Below, piece by piece: positions 33,914 to 42,535 of a DNA stretch of 64,000 nucleotides (position 1 is its first letter; every line of letters starts with the position of its first letter). The DNA comes from Bradyrhizobium diazoefficiens (GTDB taxonomy: Bacteria; Pseudomonadota; Alphaproteobacteria; Rhizobiales; Xanthobacteraceae), in NCBI RefSeq assembly GCF_016612535.1, contig NZ_JAENXS010000001.1, positions 3,249,501 to 3,313,500 on the forward strand, written 5' to 3'. The notes beneath the pieces are model-generated. The model searched no databases, was not told the origin of the DNA, and saw only the letters and a program-made list of their open reading frames with translations. The position numbers and the translations under genes are program-made.

Positions 33914-33948
33914 CGGCAATATGCCGTATAGATAGCGGCATATTGCCG
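33914..33948 (-). promoter_or_regulatory. Operator/promoter of the RES-Xre module
   Basis: CGGCAATATGCCG and CGGCATATTGCCG (33914-33926 and 33936-33948) are perfect 13-bp complements with a nine-base spacer. On the minus strand TTGCAA, 17 bp, then TATCTA in the spacer forms a promoter, so repressor bound to the repeat would block RNA polymerase. This is the expected autoregulation site. Confidence 0.7.
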
Positions 33949-34028
33949 AACTTGCAAGTGGTCCACACAGGCCCGCCTGTGAGGAGCCGGACTGGGGACG
34001 GCGCCGTGGGGGCAGGGACTTTCGATGC

Positions 34029-34106
34029 TACGCGAACCTGTTCAGGGACGAGGACGGCGACGGCTTCAGCCGGATCTGGTCGCGGCCCCGCAAGGACGGC
34101 GACCGA
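34029..34106 (+). pseudogene. DUF736 3' fragment (copy 4)
   Basis: YANLFRDEDGDGFSRIWSRP, then RKDGD, matches the last 26 residues of DUF736; the stop has become CGA. The usual terminator (GCCCCGTCCGG, CCGGGCGGGGC) and the 3' flank follow, up to about 34330, as after copy 3. It bounds the RES-Xre module on its right. Confidence 0.85.
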
Positions 34107-34330
34107 GGTCGCCTGGCAACAAGCCCCGTCCGGTCCGCCGGGCGGGGCGTTTCTCTCGCCGGCATCAAAGAACGGTCCCGAGGCCACTGCGCTTCAGCGC
34201 CTCGCGCTGATCGATTTTCGCCATCCTATCCGTGAACGATCTGCGGATCGTCGACAATCTTTCATCCGGCGAGGAAGCACCGTGCCGGTTCGACTCCTCC
34301 GACGCCTCTCGTCGCGGAACAATGCGGCAG

Positions 34331-34876
34331 GATTCGTTGAGCGCTCCAACGGTTCATCCGCTGATGGCCAACTCGGCATCAACTGGGATGCATAACGGGA
34401 GAGCGCTTGCACTCTGCCGCGTCTGATCGGGTTACTTGTGCAGCGATCAATGCAATCACGATGATCACGGTAGCATCTCGTCGCATACTGTCGGCGGTTA
34501 AAGAGGCTTCAAAGTCGAGACGATCGATGGATCAGCCAACTAGAACTGCGCCAAAAGCGCTGCAGCCCTAAGGTCGGCATTACGAACATCATCCTTCAAC
34601 GCATGTACGCGTTAGGTTCAGAAATAGCCGCCTCAATACTCGGCTTGTCGTGTTCGGTCGTGTCCACTCGAAGACGTTTATGTCCCTAATCGGACGCCGA
34701 GGCGCAAGTCTTCCGTCTTCGGCGCTCGCAGCATATGTTTTTAGGCTCTCTCCAAGCAAGGCGCGCTGCTTTTGGTGGCACACCAATTGCTACTACACAG
34801 TGATGGAGTTTGTTGGGTCGCGCAGCGCAAGCATGCAGCGGCGCGCCAATGTCGGCCGCGATTAAGAGGAAACCAG
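34331..34876. other. Gene-free stretch before the radical SAM operon
   Basis: About 545 bp without a supported gene on either strand. G+C is lower than average, and several stop codons interrupt all frames. The promoter for the operon beginning at 34877 or 35181 should lie here or just after, but no clear -35/-10 pair was singled out. Confidence 0.4.
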
Positions 34877-35110
34877 ATGAAGCTCGATGTCCGTTTCGAA
34901 CTTCGATGGCTCCCCGGGGGTGAGGGGGGCCAGACAGAAGATGTGCGCGAGCCCGCTGGACCGGCCCGAGTTCGCCCAGCGATTGCGCTTTCGTCACATC
35001 CCGGAGTTCGCGCATCGTTTTTGGAGGAATCCTTCAGCGCCCTGCTTGAAGCATTCTTGGGTGCCGCTTCGCGACAGACGAACAATGTTCGCCTCGGCTG
35101 CGAGTTCTGA
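34877..35110 (+). CDS. Possible small leader-type protein before the radical SAM gene
   Basis: A 77-residue frame starting MKLDVRFELRWLPGGEGGQT, with AAGAGGAAACCAG before the ATG, which is a fair ribosome site. The product is acidic to neutral and ends AASRQTNNVRLGCEF. Its position 70 bp before the radical SAM gene raises the idea of a small precursor peptide, but there is no repeat or core motif to support that. Confidence 0.33.
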   Translation: MKLDVRFELRWLPGGEGGQTEDVREPAGPARVRPAIALSSHPGVRASFLEESFSALLEAFLGAASRQTNNVRLGCEF

Positions 35111-35180
35111 TTGTCGTCATCGAACGAACTCAGCCGGTATCGTGCCCTGGCTGCACGCAAACGCTCAAGGAGTCCAAAAA

Positions 35181-36656
35181 GTGCTCGCGCCAAGCTATTC
35201 CGAAGCCCTGGAGTTCGCGATCGACCGGTCGTACGACATCAACATTGACATGTTGAGGTCACGAAATCTGCACCTGGATACGTTTAACGACTATCTCGTC
35301 GGTACATATCCGCCTCTTAAGGCGATGGGGGACCTCAATCCCGAAAAGTTGTTGAATCGGATTGCGTCGTCAATCGATCTGTATTTCCACATTCCCTTTT
35401 GTCATCAAAATTGCACCTTCTGCCACTTCGGCAAGGAGATCAATCCGCCTCCCGGGCGCATCGAACGCTATTTAGCGGCTCTGGAGAAGGAGATGAGTTG
35501 GTCGGACAATGCGCTTGCCGGCAGAACCGTTGAGACGGCCTTCATTGGAGGCGGCACCCCTTCACTTTTGACGAACGATCAAATCAAAACGCTGTTTGGT
35601 ATGATGAGGCAGCACTTTGATCTATCCAAGTCCGAAGTGAGTTTCGAATTGCATCCCTCTCTTGGGAAGCACGTGGATGCGGCAGATCGCGTATCGAGCT
35701 TACTGGCAGGCGGCGTAAATCGCTTGGTCCTCGGTGTTCAAACTCTAGATCCAAGTATCCTGCGCATCCTAAACCGCGGGCACGGTGTAGATGAGGTGAT
35801 GCAGACCGTAAAATTGCTGAACGACATGGGCGTTGAGAATCTATCGCTTGATCTCATGTACGGGTTGCCGCAGCAAACGCTCAGAAGCTGGTACGACTCC
35901 CTCATCGGCCTTGTGGGCATGGGAATAGAGAAGTTCAACGTATTCCCATTGATGTTTAAATCAACGGACCCCATAGCCCGCCATTTGGCTAACGGTCGAT
36001 ATCAATTCGCCGGGGCTAAGGAGCGCATCATCATGCATTTCATGGCGGAGCACATCCTGACGAGCCTCGGCTATCGCCATGGGCCGATTTTCTATTGGAC
36101 GAGGAGGTCGCAGCCGCACTCCGTTCAACAGGCCCGCAAATACGATTCCTGGAACGACAATAACCTGGTCCCGTTCGGGGTTAGCGGATTTGGTTATATG
36201 AGTGAGTGCCAGTTCTACAACGAGGTCGATCTGGATCGCTACTTGGACAGGGTTGAGGCCGGCGAGAAACCGGTGTGGAAGGGTGCCGTCCTGTCGCGAG
36301 ACGATCTCATGCGCAGAACGGTGATCTTCGCCTTGCGCAGCAGCGGCGTGTTGCTCTCCCGCTTCAAGCAGGAATTTGGGGTAGCCCTTGAGGAATACTT
36401 TGCTCACGAGCTTAAAATCTTGAATGAAGCAGGACTCATCTGCATTTCAAATGATGGCCTGCTTTCGCTAACTGCTTCGGGCATTGTCAATTCAGGCGCA
36501 GTGTCGTTGCGGTTTTTCTCGGCCAGTGTGCTTGAGCAGGTCGCGTACAATGACAGCAGGATAAAGGACAAACGAACCGATCCTCTCGAAAAGCACGACT
36601 ACTCGCCGGCTGCAAGATACGGGTCAAGCGCCGAGATGAAGGCTGTTTTTCAATGA
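35181..36656 (+). CDS. HemN/HemW-like radical SAM enzyme
   Basis: A 491-residue radical SAM protein with GTG start eight bases after AAGGAG. The iron-sulfur motif is C74-x3-C78-x2-C81 in YFHIPFCHQNCTFCHF, which lacks the extra fourth Cys of true HemN. Further features are AFIGGGTPSLL, RLVLGVQTLDPSILRILNRG and LSLDLMYGLPQQT of the HemN-type barrel, and a C-terminal HemN_C-like domain (RRTVIFALRSSGVLLSRFKQ). Relatives include coproporphyrinogen dehydrogenase, the haem chaperone HemW, the haem-degrading ChuW/HutW and class C radical SAM methyltransferases of natural-product pathways. The next gene points to the last group or to haem-linked chemistry. Confidence 0.85.
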   Translation: MLAPSYSEALEFAIDRSYDINIDMLRSRNLHLDTFNDYLVGTYPPLKAMGDLNPEKLLNRIASSIDLYFHIPFCHQNCTFCHFGKEINPPPGRIERYLAALEKEMSWSDNALAGRTVETAFIGGGTPSLLTNDQIKTLFGMMRQHFDLSKSEVSFELHPSLGKHVDAADRVSSLLAGGVNRLVLGVQTLDPSILRILNRGHGVDEVMQTVKLLNDMGVENLSLDLMYGLPQQTLRSWYDSLIGLVGMGIEKFNVFPLMFKSTDPIARHLANGRYQFAGAKERIIMHFMAEHILTSLGYRHGPIFYWTRRSQPHSVQQARKYDSWNDNNLVPFGVSGFGYMSECQFYNEVDLDRYLDRVEAGEKPVWKGAVLSRDDLMRRTVIFALRSSGVLLSRFKQEFGVALEEYFAHELKILNEAGLICISNDGLLSLTASGIVNSGAVSLRFFSASVLEQVAYNDSRIKDKRTDPLEKHDYSPAARYGSSAEMKAVFQ

Positions 36657-36676
36657 AGTCGTAGGTATCCTCGGCT

Positions 36677-37867
36677 ATGATCGATACTGGTTCGTTTGCA
36701 GCCCCAGAACCGCCGCTCCTGGTTTCGCGGGACATATTTTCTCATCTGACCGATACGATCGATCGCAAGCAGCGAAAACGCCCGCTTGGATTGTTCAGTG
36801 ATTTTGTCGTCGATCAACTGCCCCACCGTATTGCGGACATCAAATGCAGTGAACGACCGAGCGAAGCGGTTAAGGCCCTTGGTCGTACCATAAACGCAAT
36901 GACGGCGGAGATGGACTATGATGCGCTGCTGCTCAGTTTACCGCAGTCCGATTTCGAGGTCGCCAAGACAGACGTCCAGTATCTCGTCAATTCTGCTTAT
37001 CAGCTGTCCGCGGTTGCCGGCCTCCATCCCTGGGACGCCGAACAGACGGTAGGCGTGGCATTGGGGCGTCTGGCGCGCTTGACTTGTGAACGACAGCCCA
37101 GCATCGGCGTCCTCTCCTATGAAGATATGATCCTTACGAATCCCATGCAAAGCGACCCTCGCGTATATTGCCTTGGCGCAGCCGGGGTCGAGGAGCGCGA
37201 CTTTTGCTTGGGCCATCAATTGATCGAGACCGACTTGCAGTCGGCAATTGAGGCGCTGGTTGAGTTGCGTGATGTTGCCGATGCGGATGCAGCTCAATGT
37301 CTTTCGCGATGTCTCGATCGCCTTGAGTCAGCAAACTGTGTACTGACGCGTTTTGATCAACATATGTCGCCGGACCTGTTTGGCCAGTTTCGCGTGTTCT
37401 ACGAAAAAAATCCTTACAAAAATACACTTGGCCCAAGCGGCCGTTTCTCAGCCCGCGTTGTGGCAGTCTCGGTGCTGCTGATCGGCGAAGAGCTATTCCA
37501 CCAAAAGCGCCAATTTTATAAGGACGTATATCGGCTGTCCAAATATTACCCGCAGGAATACATTCGCGAGGTATTCCGTTGGCTGTCGCCAGACAAGGAG
37601 AGCCCCTGGCTCCAGCCAGGTTGGCTAGAAGGGAAAATGAACTTTCCTGCCTCGGCAACCATTTCGCCCGTGACGGAGCATGCTCACGATGAAATCGGAA
37701 AGTTGCGCGCGTCTTGCGTTTGTGCGTGGGACCGGTTTACGCGGATGCACCGTGGTGCGGCTTTAAAATACACGGTTGGGCCAGGCCGATCACTTGTCGG
37801 TATTGAGGCGTCGGAAACTGTCGAGGCTGTGCTTTCTCAGCGGTTGTTGACTCCAGCGCGTCCGTAA
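36677..37867 (+). CDS. PrnB-like (DUF1864) haem-dependent oxygenase
   Basis: A 396-residue protein resembling PrnB, the haem enzyme of the indoleamine dioxygenase fold that rearranges 7-chlorotryptophan in pyrrolnitrin synthesis. The resemblance was seen by reading: SPDLFGQFRVFYE then NTLGPSGRFSA corresponds to the PrnB segment with FYDELRPFYE and YLGPG, and RFTRMHRGAALKY (residues 353-365) parallels RFRAPHLKLAERAY, placing His358 at the haem-ligand position. The N-terminal 85 residues have no match I recognise. It starts 20 bp after the radical SAM gene, so both are in one operon. Substrate unknown. Confidence 0.62.
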   Translation: MIDTGSFAAPEPPLLVSRDIFSHLTDTIDRKQRKRPLGLFSDFVVDQLPHRIADIKCSERPSEAVKALGRTINAMTAEMDYDALLLSLPQSDFEVAKTDVQYLVNSAYQLSAVAGLHPWDAEQTVGVALGRLARLTCERQPSIGVLSYEDMILTNPMQSDPRVYCLGAAGVEERDFCLGHQLIETDLQSAIEALVELRDVADADAAQCLSRCLDRLESANCVLTRFDQHMSPDLFGQFRVFYEKNPYKNTLGPSGRFSARVVAVSVLLIGEELFHQKRQFYKDVYRLSKYYPQEYIREVFRWLSPDKESPWLQPGWLEGKMNFPASATISPVTEHAHDEIGKLRASCVCAWDRFTRMHRGAALKYTVGPGRSLVGIEASETVEAVLSQRLLTPARP

Positions 37868-37946
37868 GCCGGACGTTGTATTGTCCTGGCAGAGGCAGAG
37901 GGTGCCGCAGTTAAGGGCTCCGTGCTATTCGGAAGGTGATTGCTCA

Positions 37947-38441
37947 ATGTTCCAGGACGAAGTGGTCGTTCGTCGCTTCGATCCAACCGATACCGATGAC
38001 GTGTGGCATCTGCATAGAACCGCATCGCAGGATGTTGGTGTGTGTGGCCCGGAAGGTGGGTGGGCGGATGATTTACGCAACATCGGGGAGGTCTACATTG
38101 CATCAGGCGGTGACTTCATAGTGGCGCATATTGGTTCCCGTCTCGTTGCCATGGGCGGGCTGAGACCTGTTGATGATGACGTCGCAGAGTTGAAGCGTAT
38201 GCGGGTCGATCCCGCCCTCCAACGACGAGGACTTGGTAGAAGGATTCTTGGCGCATTGGAGGCGCGAGCCGTTGTGCTGCAATTCAAGTCGATCGTGCTC
38301 GACACGACAACGATCCAAGTCGGTGCTCAAAGACTTTATGAGAGCTCTGGCTATGTTCGACGCAAGCAGGGGATGCTACACGGATACGCGGTGATCTTTT
38401 ACGACAAGCGGCTCACGGGCCATGATGATCCTTCTGGATGA
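37947..38441 (+). CDS. GNAT family N-acetyltransferase
   Basis: A 164-residue GNAT acetyltransferase. The acetyl-CoA pyrophosphate loop is RVDPALQRRGLGRRILGALE, with the Q/RxxGxG/A pattern in QRRGLG, and the C-terminal RLYESSGYVRRKQGM is the usual beta6 segment. ATG is preceded by GGAAGGTGATTGCTCA. It is 79 bp behind the PrnB-like gene on the same strand and may belong to the same transcript, for example for modifying or detoxifying the product. The substrate cannot be read from sequence. Confidence 0.87.
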   Translation: MFQDEVVVRRFDPTDTDDVWHLHRTASQDVGVCGPEGGWADDLRNIGEVYIASGGDFIVAHIGSRLVAMGGLRPVDDDVAELKRMRVDPALQRRGLGRRILGALEARAVVLQFKSIVLDTTTIQVGAQRLYESSGYVRRKQGMLHGYAVIFYDKRLTGHDDPSG

Positions 38442-38622
38442 CCAAACAAGGGTTGGCAGGCTGCGCAATCCTCTAGCGCTGCAGATGGCTCTAAACGCAG
38501 ATTCGCCCATCAAGGCACTCGAGTGAGTGGATGGACAACTGGAGTAGGTTCGGCTGCCTTGGCCATCTCGCAACCTTCCTGTTGCGGAGGTCGTGCGGAA
38601 AGGATCATGAATTGGACCCACT

Positions 38623-39789
38623 TCATGGAAAACCTGGTTGCGCGGGAAGCCCGAGCAGGAGCCGGCCCGCGCTCTGCAGCGTTCCCCCGCTGAAAAAGGC
38701 GTGCTGGGCTACCACAAAGCTGTCGCACATCGCCCGCGCCAGATTGTGCGTGGCGTAGACTAATCTGGCTCCGGCGAGACCGCAGGCGATCTTGGCGACT
38801 TCGGCGCTGCATCGTGCGGCATTCGTCGCAGCGAGCCGCATCAGCATCACCGTGGTCGGATTTGCCGGGCCATTGAGCGCTTCGTTCCACAGCTCTTCGG
38901 TGGCCTCATAGAAGAAGGAACGGGCGGAGCGCAGCATGGCCTCAGCTCTGGCGATCTCCAGCTGGATGTAGCCGCGCTCGGCCATAGCGGGTGCTCCAGT
39001 GATCGAGGGGCCGCTCCCCGCCATGGCGATGACATCGTCCAGCGCGGAGCGAGCAATACCGATGCCGACGATCGCAAGCACCTGCGCGGCGAACGCCACG
39101 GACGGATAGCGATAGATCGCTGCATCGAGCGACGCCGGGCCGCCGCGGATCAGGGTCCATTCCTCGGGCACGACGACATCCCTGACGACGAGTTCGTGGC
39201 TGCCGGTGCCCTGCAGTCCGATCACGTCCCAATTGGAGCGGATCGTCACTTTGTCGGCCGGCATCACGGCAACACGCGGAAGGGCCACCGTTGCGTCGCC
39301 TTCCGCCGTGATGCCGACCCCGATCAGGTCCGCGCCGGGCGAGCCGCTGCCGAACGGCCACACCCCGTTGACGACAAAGCCGTCGGTGCTGCGCTGGGCC
39401 GGCTGCAGCGGGAAAAGCCCGCCTGCGTAGACCACGTCGGGTCCGTCCGCATAGATCTTGCACAGCGTCTCAATGGGGAGCGCGGCGAGATAGCAAGCGG
39501 CGCTGCCGAAGCTTGCCACCCAACCTGCGGAGCCGTCCGCCGCGGAAATGCGCTCGATCATGCGGCAAAACTCCGCCGGCGCTCGCTCCTCGCCGCCGAA
39601 ACACTTGGCGACCATTGCTCGATAGACGCCAAGCCGCTGAAAACCGTGGATGATGTCGTCTGGGATCTTCTGCGCGATGACGAACTCAGACCGGCGCGCC
39701 CGGATCTCGGCGAGTAGGCTCGACAGAGTTATCCCAGCTGACGTGCTTGTCGGCGCACGCTTATCCGGCTCTGTTTCCTGGCCGCTCAT
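38623..39789 (-). CDS. Flavin-dependent monooxygenase / acyl-CoA dehydrogenase-like protein
   Basis: A 388-residue protein with the acyl-CoA dehydrogenase fold. The parts AADGSAGWVASFGSAACYLA, NGVWPFGSGSPGADLIGVGI and SNWDVIGLQGTGSHELVVRD are typical of the two-component flavin monooxygenase branch (HsaA/DszC/IacA-like), which uses reduced flavin from a partner reductase and lacks the acyl-CoA catalytic Glu. ATG 39789 is chosen within a longer open frame because the preceding 40 residues look non-coding. No reductase gene is in the window. It is in the same direction as the aldolase-like gene 290 bp upstream. Confidence 0.78.
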   Translation of the reverse strand: MSGQETEPDKRAPTSTSAGITLSSLLAEIRARRSEFVIAQKIPDDIIHGFQRLGVYRAMVAKCFGGEERAPAEFCRMIERISAADGSAGWVASFGSAACYLAALPIETLCKIYADGPDVVYAGGLFPLQPAQRSTDGFVVNGVWPFGSGSPGADLIGVGITAEGDATVALPRVAVMPADKVTIRSNWDVIGLQGTGSHELVVRDVVVPEEWTLIRGGPASLDAAIYRYPSVAFAAQVLAIVGIGIARSALDDVIAMAGSGPSITGAPAMAERGYIQLEIARAEAMLRSARSFFYEATEELWNEALNGPANPTTVMLMRLAATNAARCSAEVAKIACGLAGARLVYATHNLARAMCDSFVVAQHAFFSGGTLQSAGRLLLGLPAQPGFP

Positions 39790-40079
39790 AACGGCACTCC
39801 GCCTGCTAGACGTTTCCGAGAAAACGTTCCGCGTTGTTGCCGAGCATAGAAATCTTGTGCCAAGCCGTTGCCGAGCCGATTTGTGCGCGTCACGCCTTTG
39901 TCGCCTCATGAAGACAACTAGGGAGCTAGACTCCTTTGGTGTCCTCGGATCCGACGGAATGACATGCCGCGCTCAATTTGACCGTGGGCAATATTAACCA
40001 GTCAACAATCCCGCCTAAATCGAATTTCGTCAGATCCCCACCTAGGCCAATGAATGCATTTCCGCTTCCTCGATTGGTG

Positions 40080-40853
40080 CTAGTTCATGAAGTCAGGATC
40101 GTTCCGCTCCAGCATCCGTCTGAACGCAGCCCATTCGATATCAGCCATCCCCTGCACTTCGATGCTGTCGTAAAGATTGGCGTATTGCTGGGCGGTGTGA
40201 CGGGCGACTCCTTCGGTGACAGGCGCAATTTCGGCGCCCGTACCCTGGATCGCCAGCTGCGCGCGGCAGGACCGCTCGAGATTGTGCATCAATTTGAAGG
40301 CCTCGGCGACCGAGCGTCCGCAGGTCACCATGCCGTGGTTGCGCAACACCATCACGAACTTGTCGCCGAGATCGGCGACCAGACGAGCGCGCTCATCGAG
40401 ATCGAGCGCGACTCCTTCGTAATCATGATAGGCGACACGTTCGGTGAACTGCAATGACCATTGATTGAGCGGCAGCAGACCCTCCTTCAGCGATGAGACT
40501 GCAACGCCCGCGATCGTGTGGGTGTGCAGCACGCAAATCGCATCTTTGCGCGCTGAGTGGATCGCGCTGTGAATGGTGAAGCCGGCCGGATTGATTCCGA
40601 GCCGGAGGGGATCGTCGGCAATGTTGCCGTCTATATCGACCGTGACAAGATTGGAGGCGGTCACCTCTTCGAAGCGCAGACCGAACGGATTGATCAAAAA
40701 CCGATCATGAGCGTCGGGAAGGCTGACCGAAATGTGGGTGTAGATGCCGTCATCGAGACCGAGCCGGTGTACCAGCCGATAGGCTGCGGCCAGGTCGATC
40801 CGCCTCTCCTGCACTACATCTCTGACTGGGGGCAATGGCGCGTCTCTTGTCAT
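40080..40853 (-). CDS. Class II aldolase/adducin family protein
   Basis: A 257-residue zinc-dependent class II aldolase/adducin-domain protein. HTHTIAGVAVS (about residues 110-120) holds two zinc-ligand His, and LRNHGMVTCGRSVAEAF (about 170-186) holds the third. FLINPFGLRFEEVTASNLVT is the usual substrate-phosphate region. Family members act as fuculose-phosphate-like aldolases, decarboxylases or epimerases. It precedes the flavin monooxygenase-like gene, so a degradation pathway is possible, but the substrate is unknown. Confidence 0.86.
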   Translation of the reverse strand: MTRDAPLPPVRDVVQERRIDLAAAYRLVHRLGLDDGIYTHISVSLPDAHDRFLINPFGLRFEEVTASNLVTVDIDGNIADDPLRLGINPAGFTIHSAIHSARKDAICVLHTHTIAGVAVSSLKEGLLPLNQWSLQFTERVAYHDYEGVALDLDERARLVADLGDKFVMVLRNHGMVTCGRSVAEAFKLMHNLERSCRAQLAIQGTGAEIAPVTEGVARHTAQQYANLYDSIEVQGMADIEWAAFRRMLERNDPDFMN

Positions 40854-41316
40854 GGCTTGTCAAAGCTTTCCGTTCTGACGATAGGACCGGATCAATGGAT
40901 TCCTCGGCCGATGAGTGTTCGATCGCCCCGATCGTACGAACGGTTGGCCGTGCTATAGCAATCGACGTGCCAGCAAAGGTGTTGTGCGAGCCTTGCTTAA
41001 CTGAGCAAAGGTCACGTGATTCCTGCCGCATCGACAGAATGCTCGTGGCTGAGTGTCTGGTTCCGGACATAAACGTTGGTGAGCTGAACACGACAGCGCG
41101 GATGTTGAACGATAACGTCGCCTCTTAGCCCGAACTCGAACGTTCGTTCGAGGATGATGTCTCCAACTGCGATCCGGACTTCACATATGGTCGCTGCACT
41201 GCGCAACTGAAGCAATGCAGCAGAACCTAGCCTTTCGGATCAGATCATCGTTCTCGTATTGAGCAGGGACAGCGTCTCTGTTGTCGCGGGGCGATTGGAT
41301 ATCTGATGTCCTGGGC
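40854..41316. other. Intergenic stretch between aldolase-like and Xre genes
   Basis: About 460 bp without a convincing gene; open frames are short, Ser/Arg-rich and lack ribosome sites. It should contain the promoter of the aldolase-like gene. No motif recognised. Confidence 0.4.
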
Positions 41317-41613
41317 CTAAGCCCTCTCCCGCTTCTTGCGCTTCGTTCGGACCGGCTTTCGACCCTTAGGTAGCGTCTTGGGGGGCGCGGCTCCTTTGGG
41401 TGGCTGAACAAAGAACTCTGATAGTTCAACATCTAGCGTTTCGGCCAGTCGATCGAGCAGATCAATCGTCGGGTTCTCCGATTGTCGCTCAAGGCCGCCC
41501 ATGTATGAGCGATCGATCCCAGCATCGTATGCCAATTGCTCTTGCGGAATGCCGCGATCAACGCGTATCCGGCGGACATTCCAGGCAACAAGCGCACGAG
41601 CTTTCATGCGCAA
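41317..41613 (-). CDS. Xre-type HTH regulator (QseC-like), module 1
   Basis: A 98-residue XRE protein: NVRRIRVDRGIPQEQLAYDA, GIDRSYMGGLERQSENPTID and LLDRLAETLDVELSEFFVQP make up a complete HTH, followed by a basic tail (KGRKPVRTKRKKRERA). It is divergent from the DUF2285 gene at 41718, 104 bp away. In M. loti R7A the Xre-like QseC and the DUF2285 protein QseM are divergently encoded and QseC controls qseM, so this pair is a likely counterpart. No clear operator was seen in this first module. Confidence 0.78.
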   Translation of the reverse strand: MRMKARALVAWNVRRIRVDRGIPQEQLAYDAGIDRSYMGGLERQSENPTIDLLDRLAETLDVELSEFFVQPPKGAAPPKTLPKGRKPVRTKRKKRERA

Positions 41614-41717
41614 AAGCAGCCATTGGGCGGGCCATCAAACCACTGGCTATAACCGACCTATTTCGTTAGATTGCTCGATGAGACAGGCATAGGCTCCAAC
41701 GGCTGCTGTACACCCAT

Positions 41718-41993
41718 ATGAAAGAACCGCCAGTAGATCCCGATGTCGCCGATGTGGCGCCGAACGAGACAGCGCTGACAGCCTATGACGAACAGCATGT
41801 CGTCACGTACATTCGCCTTCTGCAGGCGCAGGGTGAGGGGGCGGACTGGCGGGAAGTAGCTCGAATCGTCTTGCATATCGATCCGGAGCGGGAGCCGGAC
41901 CGTGCGCGCAACGCATATCAGAGTCATCTTGCGCGCGCCAAATGGGTGACCGAGCAGGGACGCCTCTTACGAGGCACCGGATTGAGATCGTAA
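41718..41993 (+). CDS. DUF2285 domain protein (QseM-like antiactivator), module 1
   Basis: A 91-residue single-domain DUF2285 protein: LTAYDEQHVVTYIRLLQAQG, GADWREVARIVLHIDPEREP and ARNAYQSHLARAKWVTEQGR are the family core. QseM of M. loti, of the same family and size, holds the transfer activator FseA in check. A close paralogue is encoded at 45536. ATG 41718; the ribosome site is weak. Role as antiactivator is inferred from family and context. Confidence 0.8.
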   Translation: MKEPPVDPDVADVAPNETALTAYDEQHVVTYIRLLQAQGEGADWREVARIVLHIDPEREPDRARNAYQSHLARAKWVTEQGRLLRGTGLRS

Positions 41994-42535
41994 GCCGGAG
42001 AGAGCGACATCCCGCCTTTCCCGACCACACATGGCGGGTGCTGTCCTAATTAGGACACCCGCAATTTGAAACTAGGACAGGAACGCAGGAACGTTCCTGG
42101 ACTTGCCAAGTTTTCCCGATGCCCTTCCCCAAGGGCAACCCCGATCGGCCCCGGCTCCTCGCCCCCTTGCGAGCTGGGGCCTCTTTTTTGGATCAGATCC
42201 TGTGCCCGCATTTTGTTACCCCGCAGAGGGGAATTAGAACGCTAGGAAATTTAGGGGCGGAGAAGCAAAAACGCCGCCCGCTTAAATGGCGCGCGAGCGG
42301 CGGCTTCCAGCCCCGGGAGGGAGATTGTAAAATCCCGATACCGGTGTGTCTGCAGGTGTCGTGCCAAGGTTCAATGCCCCGCGGCGAGACACTCGCGGAG
42401 GGAATTAGGACAGTGCCCATACTGCGCGAGAATTCCAAAGTTGATTGCTATGGATGTCCGCATTTTTACCCTCAGTTGAGGACCGCAGTGTCCTAATTCG
42501 TTAGGAACACCGAGCAAAGTCGGCGCTTAGTCGGC
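41994..42535. other. Non-coding region with TGTCCTA/TAGGACA motifs
   Basis: About 540 bp. TGTCCTAATTAGGACA (42042-42057) is a perfect 16-bp palindrome. Related half-sites occur at 42073 (TAGGACA), 42405 (TTAGGACA), 42489 (TGTCCTAATTCGTTAGGAAC, an imperfect inverted repeat) and 43511 (TTAGGACA). No gene is convincing in between. The sites could bind a regulator or recombinase. Confidence 0.45.

Noticed and set aside
33894..34187. Longer form of the RES antitoxin starting at 34187 or 33941
   Set aside because: The extra part is antisense to the DUF736 fragment and to the operator; GTG 33893 has the proper ribosome site and promoter position.
34887..35180. N-terminal extension of the radical SAM protein from 34887
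   Set aside because: The extra 98 residues look non-coding and AAGGAG stands before GTG 35181.
38510..38890. A minus-strand frame overlapping the end of the flavin monooxygenase-like gene
   Set aside because: Out of frame with the clear gene and without features of its own.
42119..42496. A 125-codon frame in the TAGGACA region
   Set aside because: Irregular composition, no ribosome site, and it spans several of the repeated motifs.
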